Shown here piece by piece: positions 1 to 8,465 of a DNA stretch of 50,941 nt (position 1 is its first letter; the number at the start of each line of letters is the position of its first letter). This stretch comes from an uncultured Lachnospiraceae bacterium. Lineage in GTDB: Bacteria > Bacillota > Clostridia > Lachnospirales > Lachnospiraceae. Under the pieces are notes generated by a model. It did no database searches. It saw nothing but the letters and a program-made list of their open reading frames with translations, and was not told the DNA's origin. A program made the position numbers and the translations under genes. The DNA lies in contig CAKQXY010000023.1 of the NCBI GenBank assembly GCA_934292725.1, positions 1 to 50,941 of the forward strand, given 5' to 3'.

Positions 1-2212
1 CATTAATTCCAGTCTCTGGTGAACCTGCATGAACAATTGCACCGTTTCCGATGTAAATTGCCACATGGTTCGGATTATTGTAAAATACAAGATCACCTGG
101 TCTAAGCTGATCGTAAGTGATAGCAGAACCACAATTCATCTGTGACATGGAGTGATGCGGAAGGCTTACGCCTGCCACTCTGCTGTATACCTGCATAGTA
201 AATCCAGAGCAGTCTACGGAACCGCCGATAGAAAGATCGGTGCCGCCGTATACGTAGTTGCACTGACCTACCCAGCTTAATGCATAATTAACAATTGAAT
301 CACGAAGCGGTGTTGAGCTGTTTGATGGAGTTGTAACTTCCTGTGTGGTAGTAGTCTCTGCTGCTGTTGTGGTTGTAGTTTCTGCCACTGTTGTGGTGGT
401 AGTCTCTGCCGCTGTTGTAGTGGTAGTCTCTGCCGCTGTTGTGGTAGTTGTCTCTGTCTCTGATGATGGAGCAGTTTCCTCAACTGTTGTGCTAGTCTCT
501 GCCTCAGATGATGGAGCAGTTTCTTCAGCTGTGGTGGTTGTCTCATCAGGTACTGTCTCAGATGATGGAACATCTGACGGCTGTGTTTCTGAAGAAGCCT
601 CAACTGTTGCCACATTTAAATCAAATGATGAAGAAAATCCCTGATAGCTTACTGTAACAGTATTCCAGCCTGCACTTAACATCATGCCAACCTGCTCACA
701 GCTTAAGCCTTCTGTTACTGTCTGTGTTGTTCCATCTGTGTAAGTAACAACAATATACAGCTCGCTTGCACTGAGTACCTGTCCTTCTGTCTTGCTGCTT
801 CCAGTATAAAATGCCTCAATACCCTGAATTGCTTTTACAGTCTCTAAAGGAGTGGTATTATCAGCTGTTGTAGTTGTGGTATCCTCTACTGTAGTCGGTT
901 CTGTCTGCTTGGCTGTCGTAGTTGTAGTATCTTCTACTGTAGTCGGTGTTGTCTGCTCGGCTGTCGTAGTTGTGGTATCTTCTACTGTAGTCGGTTCTGT
1001 CTGCTTGGCTGTTGTGCTTGTGGTATCCTCTACTGTAGTTGGTGCTGTCGGCTCTGTCTGATCTGGCTGCGTTTTTTCTGCTTCACTTGATGAAGTCTGT
1101 GCCTGTGAGCTTGTTGTCGTTTCCTCAGCAGACGTAGCTGCCACTGTCGTAGTAGTAGTAGGTACCTCCGTTGACGTCTCTGCAACTGTCTCACCATTTA
1201 ACGCTGCTGTCGCACGCGCTACCATGTCGGCTGTCTTTTTCTGCTCGCTCTTTGCTGTTGTTACTAAATCTGTATAACCTGCGTTAGAAGCATCATTTAT
1301 ATAATATTCCCAAAGCTGATATGCATATGTACTTGCATTGTAAGCTGCCTGATAATCTGTTGCTGCCATACGCTTTTCAAAAATTGCCTCTGCATCGCGA
1401 ATATCTACAAGATAACTGTCTAACTGATTTTTTACCATCTGATCAGTGATTGCTACTGCCTCTGCATGACGTGTATACAAAGAAACATCCTCTGCTTTAA
1501 CAAATCCAGCAAATTCTTCATTAACTGCAATCTTTACAAATCCATTCTGAATTGCAAGAACCTTATAATCACCATCCTTGTAAACGCTGCCAACACTGTC
1601 GGCACTGCTTGATGCTGAACTGTAAACAACTGCTGTATTTGCTGTTACCTTTGCATAACGGTTTGTAAGATCCTCATCGCTTGCCTTTGCAGCTGCACCT
1701 GTTAGTACATAATCAGATGACACATAACCCTCTACATCTCCGCTTTTGATCAGATACCAGCTACCTTCGCTGTTATCAACAGTATCATAAATAGAAACAA
1801 CGCAATTGCTGTACAAATATCCGATTACATTGCTTGATACAGATGGCTTATTTCTAACATTTAAGCTTGCCATTACACTGACAAGTCCTTCTTCCTTTTC
1901 GCTGGCATCCTTTGACACCAAACTGGTTCCAAATACTACTGAACCATCTTCCTTCGTCGTCGCATTTACATTAACAACTGGGATGATCTTTTTCTCCTGC
2001 GCTGAAGCAACTATGTAGCGAATATAATCAATAATGTCTGCTTCAGGTGTCTGGCTGCTTGCATAGTAGTTATCGAGAGAAACCGCCATGCCTGCCACAG
2101 CTGTGTCCTGTTCAAGCGATGCGCCTGATGCTGCCGGTACTGCAATGCCTCCTCCGACTGCAAGCGATGCAGCCAAACAGGATGCCAGCGCATTCCTGCA
2201 TAATTTATTCAT
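1..2212 (-). CDS. Secreted SH3b / Ig-like / NlpC-P60 cell-wall hydrolase (partial, C-terminus off the window)
   Basis: Probable extracellular peptidoglycan endopeptidase. The frame is open from the ATG at 2212 to the window edge (737 codons), so the last residues are missing. Order of parts: signal peptide (about 1-30, MNKLCRNALA then a hydrophobic run); two SH3b-like domains (about 110-172 and 181-244); a linker; four 16-residue Thr-rich repeats; an Ig-like beta domain (about 457-530); a second Thr-rich stretch of 8-residue units; then NlpC/P60 from about residue 645. The catalytic set is visible: Cys668 in VDCSGFT, His716 in NHVAIYIG and His728 in AIVHAGS. SH3b domains in this family bind peptidoglycan. 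The Thr-rich segments are probably wall-spanning, perhaps glycosylated, linkers (inference). It is divergent from the SDR gene and has its own strong promoter with a palindrome over the -35. Confidence 0.93.
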   Translation of the reverse strand, partial: MNKLCRNALASCLAASLAVGGGIAVPAASGASLEQDTAVAGMAVSLDNYYASSQTPEADIIDYIRYIVASAQEKKIIPVVNVNATTKEDGSVVFGTSLVSKDASEKEEGLVSVMASLNVRNKPSVSSNVIGYLYSNCVVSIYDTVDNSEGSWYLIKSGDVEGYVSSDYVLTGAAAKASDEDLTNRYAKVTANTAVVYSSASSSADSVGSVYKDGDYKVLAIQNGFVKIAVNEEFAGFVKAEDVSLYTRHAEAVAITDQMVKNQLDSYLVDIRDAEAIFEKRMAATDYQAAYNASTYAYQLWEYYINDASNAGYTDLVTTAKSEQKKTADMVARATAALNGETVAETSTEVPTTTTTVAATSAEETTTSSQAQTSSSEAEKTQPDQTEPTAPTTVEDTTSTTAKQTEPTTVEDTTTTTAEQTTPTTVEDTTTTTAKQTEPTTVEDTTTTTADNTTPLETVKAIQGIEAFYTGSSKTEGQVLSASELYIVVTYTDGTTQTVTEGLSCEQVGMMLSAGWNTVTVSYQGFSSSFDLNVATVEASSETQPSDVPSSETVPDETTTTAEETAPSSEAETSTTVEETAPSSETETTTTTAAETTTTTAAETTTTTVAETTTTTAAETTTTQEVTTPSNSSTPLRDSIVNYALSWVGQCNYVYGGTDLSIGGSVDCSGFTMQVYSRVAGVSLPHHSMSQMNCGSAITYDQLRPGDLVFYNNPNHVAIYIGNGAIVHAGSPETGIN
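865..1056 (-). repeat. Four 48-bp tandem repeats inside the NlpC/P60 gene
   Basis: Four consecutive 48-bp units (865-912, 913-960, 961-1008, 1009-1056) each encode a 16-residue block of the type KQTEPTTVEDTTTTTA on the minus strand. The units differ mostly at synonymous positions and at the K/E and E/T residues. They are in-frame coding repeats, so copy number can change without a frameshift. A second array of 24-bp units (about 346-457, encoding ETTTTTAA-type blocks) lies nearer the catalytic domain. Confidence 0.9.
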
Positions 2213-2224
2213 ATCTCAAAAACC

Positions 2225-2263
2225 TGTACCTTCCCGTAGCCTGCCATCTTGCCTGCAGGTACA
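2225..2263 (-). other. Possible stem-loop in the 5' leader of the NlpC/P60 gene
   Basis: The minus-strand leader between promoter and ATG contains TGTACC and GGTACA arms (2225-2230 and 2258-2263) enclosing about 27 nt with a further CCTGC/GCAGG pairing option. It does not match a riboswitch class that I recognise, and it could be an mRNA-stability hairpin. Confidence 0.4.
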
Positions 2264-2313
2264 AAAACATAATATCAGTTAAATTGTTACAAGATTATTA
2301 CAACTCCATTTTG

Positions 2314-2341
2314 ATTATATCACATAGAACTTGCTTGTCAA
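2314..2341 (-). promoter_or_regulatory. Promoter of the NlpC/P60 gene
   Basis: On the minus strand TTGACA (2336-2341), a 16-bp spacer and TATAAT (2314-2319): a consensus sigma-A promoter about 100 bp before the ATG. Confidence 0.8.
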
Positions 2342-2348
2342 GCAAGTT
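2328..2348. promoter_or_regulatory. 10-1-10 perfect palindrome over the -35 (candidate operator)
   Basis: AACTTGCTTG, one base, CAAGCAAGTT. It covers the NlpC/P60 -35 box completely and ends about 12 bp before the -35 of the divergent SDR promoter. A dimeric repressor bound here would block the NlpC/P60 promoter and could affect both. The cognate regulator is not identifiable from the window. Confidence 0.55.
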
Positions 2349-2360
2349 TATTTGTGCCTT

Positions 2361-2389
2361 TTGCACTTTTTATTTCTTTGTGCTATACT
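2361..2389 (+). promoter_or_regulatory. Promoter of the SDR gene
   Basis: TTGCAC (2361-2366), a 17-bp spacer and TATACT (2384-2389), about 58 bp before the start codon. Confidence 0.65.
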
Positions 2390-2447
2390 AATTAGCGATT
2401 TCCTGCTGTTGGGAAAAATATAAACAGCTCTATGAGGTATAAATATA

Positions 2448-3176
2448 ATGTCAAAAACAATTTTAATTACAGGTGCATCCTCTGGCATTGGACAGGCTGC
2501 TGCGCTGGCTCTTTCAAGCCCGAATAACCGCCTGATTCTTGTTTCTATGAAAAATAAAGAAGGCTTAGAAAATACAGCCAATAAGGCAAAGGAAAAAGGT
2601 GCCAATGTTTTAACCTTTTCTGCTGATGTATCAGACTATGAAGCATGCAAATCACTTTTAGCACAGGCAAATGAACATTTCGGCCCTATTGACCTTTTAA
2701 TAAACGATGCTGGAATCTCCCATATTGGTCTTTTCCAGGATATGACGCCTGATGAGTGGCAGCGTGTAATGAATGTCAATATCGGTTCTGTCATGAATTT
2801 ATGCCATCTTGTCATCCCATCCATGGTACATCGCCACCGCGGACGCATCATAAATATTTCCTCTGTATGGGGCAATGTCGGTGCCTCTTGTGAGGCCGTC
2901 TACTCTGCAAGCAAGGGTGCCATTAACAGTTTTACAAAAGCTCTCGCTAAAGAACTGGCTCCCAGTAATATTCAGGTGAATGCCATCGCTTTTGGTGCAA
3001 TTGAAACACCTATGAATGCCTGGCTGTCAAAGGAGGAGGCTGATGCACTCGCAGATGAAATACCTGCCGGACGTGAGGGCACAAAAGAAGAGGCAGCCCA
3101 GATGATCTGCATGGTTTCAGATGCACCAGACTACCTCACTGGTCAAATTCTTACAATGGATGGCGGATGGATTTAA
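2448..3176 (+). CDS. SDR-family oxidoreductase, probable EF-P 5-aminopentanone reductase (YmfI-like)
   Basis: A 242-residue classical short-chain dehydrogenase. The dinucleotide motif TGASSGIG is at 8-15, the catalytic Ser139 is in NISSVWG, and the YSASK tetrad has Tyr152 and Lys156. The usual NNAG motif reads NDAG (86-89), a mild deviation. The segment around the catalytic Ser (SSVWGNVGASCE) and the C-terminal half resemble the YmfI branch, which reduces 5-aminopentanone on elongation factor P to its 5-aminopentanol form. That assignment is from remembered family resemblance; a FabG-like 3-oxoacyl reductase is the alternative. SDR membership is certain. The start is supported by a GAGG ribosome-binding site 8-9 nt upstream. 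It is monocistronic and faces the ABC genes across an inverted-repeat element. Confidence 0.9.
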   Translation: MSKTILITGASSGIGQAAALALSSPNNRLILVSMKNKEGLENTANKAKEKGANVLTFSADVSDYEACKSLLAQANEHFGPIDLLINDAGISHIGLFQDMTPDEWQRVMNVNIGSVMNLCHLVIPSMVHRHRGRIINISSVWGNVGASCEAVYSASKGAINSFTKALAKELAPSNIQVNAIAFGAIETPMNAWLSKEEADALADEIPAGREGTKEEAAQMICMVSDAPDYLTGQILTMDGGWI

Positions 3177-3181
3177 ATTAC

Positions 3182-3328
3182 TTGTAACTATTCAGAACCC
3201 CATTCGCAAAATCGCATCTTCGATGCTTCTATTTTGCTCATGTGGTTACCTCGCCATATAAAATTGCTATTCTGTCTGAATGCAAGCATTCACAGAAAGC
3301 AATTTTGCATGGCTCTGAATAGTTACAA
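3182..3328. repeat. 147-bp imperfect inverted-repeat element, possible bidirectional terminator
   Basis: The ends are 15-bp perfect inverted repeats (TTGTAACTATTCAGA at 3182-3196 and its complement at 3314-3328). The pairing continues imperfectly inward (ACCCCATTCGCAAAATCGC against GCAATTTTGCATGGC). A second hairpin sits inside (ATTGCTATTCTGT against ACAGAAAGCAAT). It fills almost the whole gap between two converging genes. The structure resembles a folded miniature element. It may also end transcription from both sides, although no clean U-tract is present. Confidence 0.6.
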
Positions 3329-5152
3329 TTACTTTACCAACTCTTCCATCATCTCTTCCTTAAACTGCTGTGTGTACAAATCATGGTAATAACCCTTCAT
3401 TGCCATCAGCTCGTCGTGTGTTCCCTGCTCGATGATCTTTCCGGCCTTAACAACAAGAATTACATCTGCCTGGCGGATTGTCGAGAGGCGATGGGCAATG
3501 ATAAATGAAGTGCGGTCCTTTAAAAGATAGGAAATCGCATTCTGAATCAGCTGCTCTGTCTCTGTATCAATAGAAGATGTCGCTTCATCCAGAACAAAAA
3601 TCGCAGGATCTGCTAGCACAGCTCTTGCAAATGAAATAAGCTGTTTTTCTCCGGTGGACATGGAATCTCCACCCTCTCCAACATCTGTCTGCCATCCCTT
3701 TTCAAGACGGTTTGCTACATGATCTGCTGATACGATCTTTGCTGCCTCAATAACCTCTTCATCTGTAGCTTCCAGCTTTCCATAACGGATATTTTCCATG
3801 ATCGTTCCTGTAAACAAATGAGGACTTTGAAGCACATAACCAAGCGCACTGTGAAGCCATGACTGACTGCGCTCTCTGTAATCCACACCATCGATTAAAA
3901 TACGACCCTGTGTCGGCTCAAAGAAACGACATGCTAAATTTACCAGTGTACTCTTTCCAGCACCTGTCTCTCCGACAATGGCAACTGTAGTTCCTGCCGG
4001 AACATGAAGGTTAAAATGCTCTAAAATATTCTCATTTCCATCCGGATAATGGAAAGTCACATCTTCAAATGTAATATCACCCTTAATCGGCTCCCAATTT
4101 TCACGTTTTTGCTCAAATGCTGTGCCATACTTTTCAATGACATCTGGGCGATCCTTAATCTGCGGCTCTTCCTCAAGAAGTCCTGTGACACGCTCGATAT
4201 TAGCCTGTGCTGCCACAATCTCAGACAAGTTAGACGCGATGTTTCGAATTGGCTCAAACATGTTGACAGCGTATGTGGTAAAGGCTGATAACGTACCTAG
4301 CTGAAGAGCCTGTGCCAACACGAGCTCACCGCCCTGCTTTAATGCAAGCGCCACACCAATATAACCACAAAATACAACAAGTGCTACATAAAGACCATTC
4401 ATGCGTGCCGCCTTCACACCTGCTGTTTTCATGTCATCAGTAAGTCCCCTAAAATGACGGCTGTTTTTTTCCTCAATGACAAGCGCTTTTGATGTCTGTG
4501 CACCTGTAATTCCTTCATTATATGCACCTGTAATCATTGAATTTTTCTTTCTGACCTGCCTGTTCCATTTTAAGATACGCTTCTGGAAAAAGCTTGTAAG
4601 AAGCACCAGACCCGGCACAATTAACATAATCCAAAGTGCCAGCTTCCAGTTTAGTGCAAGCATAATGACAAAGATTCCCACTACATAAAACAGCGCCCAC
4701 AGCATATCAAGAAGATTCCATGCTACAAGACCACTGATTCGTCCCGTATCGTTCATTACTCTTGCCAAAATATAACCGACTGGTGTTGTATTATAATAGG
4801 AAAAGGACAGCTGCTGAAGATGATCAAAACAGGCCTTCTTCATATTCTTTGCCATATTCATCTCAATCACCATAGCACAGCGGCAAAAAATTACAACACT
4901 GACAGTCTGAAATATAATGGTAACTAAATAAGTTCCTGCAAAGCTTCCAATTCCTTCTGTCGTATTTCCGCTGATAAAATGATTGATTGCATACTGCTGA
5001 AACAATGGAAGCGCAATATCGACAAGTGCACACAGCGTATTAAAAACAAGTGCAATGATCATATATTTGCGAAACGGCTTCATAAATGGAAACAGTTTCT
5101 TCCAAATACGCCAGTCAAACGACTGGTCATATTCTTTTTCTTCAATCTGCAT
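3329..5152 (-). CDS. ABC exporter half-transporter with the consensus catalytic Glu (heterodimer subunit)
   Basis: A 607-residue type IV ABC exporter: six membrane segments (about 28-310) fused to a nucleotide-binding domain (about 365-600). Walker A GETGAGKS is at 394-401. Walker B VLDEATSS carries the catalytic Glu523. The signature is degenerate, STGEKQ (499-504) instead of LSGGQ. This is the partner of the next gene upstream (5212-7035): its intact Walker B faces the partner's LSGGQ, while its poor signature faces the partner's poor Walker B. Such asymmetric pairs (LmrCD, BmrCD, TM287/288) export drugs or lipophilic compounds; the substrate here is unknown. It is second in a two-gene operon, 59 bp after its partner. 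Confidence 0.95.
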   Translation of the reverse strand: MQIEEKEYDQSFDWRIWKKLFPFMKPFRKYMIIALVFNTLCALVDIALPLFQQYAINHFISGNTTEGIGSFAGTYLVTIIFQTVSVVIFCRCAMVIEMNMAKNMKKACFDHLQQLSFSYYNTTPVGYILARVMNDTGRISGLVAWNLLDMLWALFYVVGIFVIMLALNWKLALWIMLIVPGLVLLTSFFQKRILKWNRQVRKKNSMITGAYNEGITGAQTSKALVIEEKNSRHFRGLTDDMKTAGVKAARMNGLYVALVVFCGYIGVALALKQGGELVLAQALQLGTLSAFTTYAVNMFEPIRNIASNLSEIVAAQANIERVTGLLEEEPQIKDRPDVIEKYGTAFEQKRENWEPIKGDITFEDVTFHYPDGNENILEHFNLHVPAGTTVAIVGETGAGKSTLVNLACRFFEPTQGRILIDGVDYRERSQSWLHSALGYVLQSPHLFTGTIMENIRYGKLEATDEEVIEAAKIVSADHVANRLEKGWQTDVGEGGDSMSTGEKQLISFARAVLADPAIFVLDEATSSIDTETEQLIQNAISYLLKDRTSFIIAHRLSTIRQADVILVVKAGKIIEQGTHDELMAMKGYYHDLYTQQFKEEMMEELVK

Positions 5153-5211
5153 ACTATTTTTATCCTGCCTTTCTGTGCCTACATCAAAGGTGCAGACACT
5201 TTTTAATTTTC

Positions 5212-7035
5212 TTATACAGAATCAGCATCTAATTGAGTATTCATCTGAATATCATAAATTCTGCGGTAAATACCGTGATGCTCCATAAGCTGTTCATGGC
5301 TTCCCATCTCTGCCACGGCACCATCTTCGAGCACCATAATGCAGTCTGCCTGCATAAGAGTCGTGATTCTATGTGCAATCAAAATAACTGTTGTTCCTGC
5401 CATTCTCTTTTTGAGTGCCTCACGTATCATGGCATCTGTCTGCGCATCTACTGCTGAAAGAGAATCATCAAAAATCATAACAGGTGTATGTTCTACAAGC
5501 ATACGTGCAATTGCAACACGCTGTTTTTGTCCGCCTGAGAGCGTTACACCGCGCTCTCCAACGATGGTTTCATAACCGTCCGTAAAACTGTCAATCGCAC
5601 TGTCTACACAGGCAATCTCACATGCCTCACGAATATCATCAAATTCTGAAATTTCCTTTGTTATTCCAACATTTTCCTTTATGCTTCCTGAATATAAGAA
5701 TGGCTCTTGAAGCACCATACCAATTTGACTTCTCAAATACTGACGATCAATATCACGAATATCAACACCGCCAATAGTAATCTTTCCACAGCCATCAGGC
5801 AGATCGTAAAGACGATTTAATAGATGTACAAGTGTACTCTTTCCACTTCCTGTATTTCCAAGAATAGCAAATGTCTTTCCTGCCGGAACAGTAAAGCTGA
5901 CATCCTTTAAGACAGCAGCTCCCTCTTCATATTTAAAGTTCACCTTATCAAATACAATATCCTTATTGATTGCAGGCTTTGTCACGCCCGGACGATCCTC
6001 TTCTTCCTTCTCATCAAGAATATAGGCAATACGGTCAATTGACACGCCCGCCTTACTCATCTCTGATATGATTCGTCCAAGACTTCTGACTGGCCACGCC
6101 ATACTGGAATTGTATGATACGAATGCGATAAATTCACCGACAGTTAAATTGCCATCTACTGTAAATAACACACCCATGCAGATAACTGTAAGAATCTGAA
6201 TACCTGTAATCAAATCACCAATCGACCAATAAAGACTCAAAAACTTACCTAAATAGATCCACAGTCCTGCAAAACGCTCATTTTTCTCATCGAAGCGTTT
6301 GCGCTCAAATGATTCTCTTCCAAATGCGCGCACAACTCGTACACCTGTTAAGTTTTCCTGAACAACGCTTGATAAAATTCCCTCTGCCTCATCTGCTTCT
6401 TGAAAGTGCTGTGCAATCTTTGAGAAGAAGTATCCAGAGTACAAAATTACAATCGGAAAAAAAGACACAGCGATCAATGAAATTTTGACATTCATCGAAA
6501 ACATGATCACCATGTAGAATACAATCAGGAAGATAATACGAAATACTTCCATCAACTGATTAGTTACAAAATTTCGCACAACATCTACGTCTGATGTACA
6601 GCGCTGAATGATATCACCTGTCTGGTTCTTTACATGCCAGCTATACGGTAACTTCTGAATATGATCATACAACTGATCTCTCATGCCCTTTACAAAGCTT
6701 TCTGAACCCTTTGCTGCAAATACCTTTGAGTAGTAGTTTGCAGCGATGTTTATAGCTGCAAGCAAAATGACGGCAAGCGCTGCAATCGTAAGCATCTTTC
6801 CAGGATTTTCACGAATCGTTTCTTCTGATAAGAAGGCTTTCACCCATTCTGGAATCTTAGACAAGTCACTTCCTAAGACGCCATCTACACTAATTCGAAT
6901 AACCTGTGGGATAAATGCCTGACAGACAGTAATCATTGCTGAAAAGAAAAGACCTGTCAGCATAAGCGGCAGGCATGGTTTTAAAAACCTGAAAATCATC
7001 GCTGCCTTGCCGGCTTTTTTCTTATTTTGTTCCAT
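5212..7035 (-). CDS. ABC exporter half-transporter with a degenerate Walker B (heterodimer subunit)
   Basis: A 607-residue membrane-NBD protein with six transmembrane segments in roughly the first 330 residues. Walker A GNTGSGKS is at 393-400 and the canonical LSGGQ at 499-503. The Walker B reads IFDDSLSAVD, so Asp524 replaces the catalytic Glu. Together with the STGEKQ signature of the partner this predicts one hydrolysing and one non-hydrolysing ATP site, the hallmark of heterodimeric multidrug-type exporters. It is the first gene of the pair, with a GGGGAGAG ribosome-binding site before the ATG and its own promoter at 7107-7135. Confidence 0.95.
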   Translation of the reverse strand: MEQNKKKAGKAAMIFRFLKPCLPLMLTGLFFSAMITVCQAFIPQVIRISVDGVLGSDLSKIPEWVKAFLSEETIRENPGKMLTIAALAVILLAAINIAANYYSKVFAAKGSESFVKGMRDQLYDHIQKLPYSWHVKNQTGDIIQRCTSDVDVVRNFVTNQLMEVFRIIFLIVFYMVIMFSMNVKISLIAVSFFPIVILYSGYFFSKIAQHFQEADEAEGILSSVVQENLTGVRVVRAFGRESFERKRFDEKNERFAGLWIYLGKFLSLYWSIGDLITGIQILTVICMGVLFTVDGNLTVGEFIAFVSYNSSMAWPVRSLGRIISEMSKAGVSIDRIAYILDEKEEEDRPGVTKPAINKDIVFDKVNFKYEEGAAVLKDVSFTVPAGKTFAILGNTGSGKSTLVHLLNRLYDLPDGCGKITIGGVDIRDIDRQYLRSQIGMVLQEPFLYSGSIKENVGITKEISEFDDIREACEIACVDSAIDSFTDGYETIVGERGVTLSGGQKQRVAIARMLVEHTPVMIFDDSLSAVDAQTDAMIREALKKRMAGTTVILIAHRITTLMQADCIMVLEDGAVAEMGSHEQLMEHHGIYRRIYDIQMNTQLDADSV

Positions 7036-7106
7036 AAGTATCTCTCCCCTTTCTTTTTTCGTAAGTTAACAAAAGTACTGATGCACGCACGGCCACCAGT
7101 ACTCTC

Positions 7107-7135
7107 ATTATATCGAATGAATATATGGATTTCAA
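7107..7135 (-). promoter_or_regulatory. Promoter of the ABC exporter operon
   Basis: On the minus strand TTGAAA (7130-7135), a 17-bp spacer and TATAAT (7107-7112). The leader then contains AGTACTG and CAGTACT arms that could fold before the ribosome-binding site; no U-tract follows. Confidence 0.75.
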
Positions 7136-7154
7136 TGGAAAATCATTTTTCTAA

Positions 7155-8465
7155 TTAAGTTTGTTCCTCTTGTACAATACGTTTTCGCACCGTCGTCTCT
7201 TCTATTCTGTGATCTTTTATTGAAGTAACCATAATTTCAAGATCAGGTGTAAGAACAGAGACTTGTGTACCATCATCTGGTACATAACAAAGCTCACCAA
7301 GCACATAGCCGCCGAAGGTATCATATTCATCAAGCGGAAGTTCCACATCAAGTTCCTCTGCCACCTCATCTAGTGAAGCTGCACCCTGAATGCGCCAAAG
7401 GCTATCACCAATTTTTTCTATATCGCTTGGCTCAGGCTCTTCATCATGTTCTTTCCACTCACCAACGATCAGCTCAAGCAAATCTCGCATAGTAACAATT
7501 CCTGCCATTCCGCCATACTCATCAATTGCGACTGCGAAATAGTTTCCTGTCTTTTTCATATTTGAAAACAATGACGCAGCTTTCATATTTTCAGGAATAA
7601 AATAAGGCTTTCGCACGCAGTTTTTCATCACGGCTTCCCTTGAATGGTCTCTTGATCTTAAATATTCTCTTGCATCGAGCACACCAACAATATCATCAGT
7701 ATCCTCGCCGCACACAACATAGAAGCTGTGACGGTTTTCGTAGATCACTTTTTCCCATTCCTCACGGCTCTCATCGGCATACACACAGACAACATCTTTT
7801 CGATGCGTACAGATTTCATCAACAGAAACATCATTAAACTCAAACACATTTTGTATAAATTCATTTTCCTGTGTATCAATCGTTCCCTTCTGACTTCCAG
7901 ACTCTGCCATCAGGCGAATTTCTTCTTCTGTAATTTGAGTCTGACGATGTGGATCAACACCACATAAACGAAGAAGCGTATGTGATATGGCAATTAAAAG
8001 CCAAATTAGCGGAAAAAAGACAATCTGCACCACATAAACAATAGAAGAAAAACGAACTGCCATCTCTTCTTCATTTTCTGCTGCCAAACGCTTTGGCACC
8101 ATACGTCCAAAAATCATCGTTACAATACATAATACAAGTGAAATTGCAGTGACACAAAGTCCATCCAATACATTAGGATTCATTGCCTGTCCGCTTTTTC
8201 CAATAAAATCTTCCAACGGTTTTCTAAAAACAAGCGCCGCATATGCACTTCCTAAACATACACTTGCCATTGAAACAAGCTGCATCGCTGTTAAAAAGCG
8301 TTCCTGCTTTGCCTTAAATCCAGATAAAAGCGCTGCTTTTGCTTCATCCTTTTTTGCCATCTCTTCTAATTGATTGTCGTTTAATGAAACGATTGCCGTT
8401 TCTGCACACGTAAACACTGCATTCAGTGCGATCAGAATGACCTGCAGAATAATTGCCCCTATCAT
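7155..8465 (-). CDS. CNNM/CorC (HlyC) family transporter, DUF21-CBS-CorC_HlyC
   Basis: 436 residues: an N-terminal DUF21 membrane domain (about 1-190, several hydrophobic segments including the start MIGAIILQVILIALNAVF), a CBS pair (about 205-335) and a C-terminal CorC_HlyC domain (about 350-430, SLWRIQGAASLDEVAEEL). The family contains Mg2+ or Co2+ transporters, including bacterial Mg2+ exporters of the MpfA type. The old name 'hemolysin' should not be taken as function. The ATG overlaps the stop of a 25-codon upstream ORF (ATGA at 8462-8465) and has its own GGAGG six bases upstream, so translational coupling is likely. Ion specificity cannot be read from the sequence. Confidence 0.93.
   Translation of the reverse strand: MIGAIILQVILIALNAVFTCAETAIVSLNDNQLEEMAKKDEAKAALLSGFKAKQERFLTAMQLVSMASVCLGSAYAALVFRKPLEDFIGKSGQAMNPNVLDGLCVTAISLVLCIVTMIFGRMVPKRLAAENEEEMAVRFSSIVYVVQIVFFPLIWLLIAISHTLLRLCGVDPHRQTQITEEEIRLMAESGSQKGTIDTQENEFIQNVFEFNDVSVDEICTHRKDVVCVYADESREEWEKVIYENRHSFYVVCGEDTDDIVGVLDAREYLRSRDHSREAVMKNCVRKPYFIPENMKAASLFSNMKKTGNYFAVAIDEYGGMAGIVTMRDLLELIVGEWKEHDEEPEPSDIEKIGDSLWRIQGAASLDEVAEELDVELPLDEYDTFGGYVLGELCYVPDDGTQVSVLTPDLEIMVTSIKDHRIEETTVRKRIVQEEQT

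Noticed and set aside
346..1056. CRISPR-like regular repeats
   Set aside because: Units are contiguous without unique spacers and are in frame with the hydrolase; they are coding tandem repeats.
277..1061. Long Gln/Leu-rich and Val/Ser-rich open frames across the repeat region
   Set aside because: They are alternative-frame readings of the Thr-rich repeats of the NlpC/P60 gene; low complexity, no ribosome-binding sites.
2225..2263. c-di-AMP or c-di-GMP riboswitch in the NlpC/P60 leader
   Set aside because: The leader is too short (about 95 nt) and lacks the conserved cores of these classes; only a simple stem-loop is visible.
7155..8465. Hemolysin
   Set aside because: The name is historical; the domain set is that of CNNM/CorC ion transporters.
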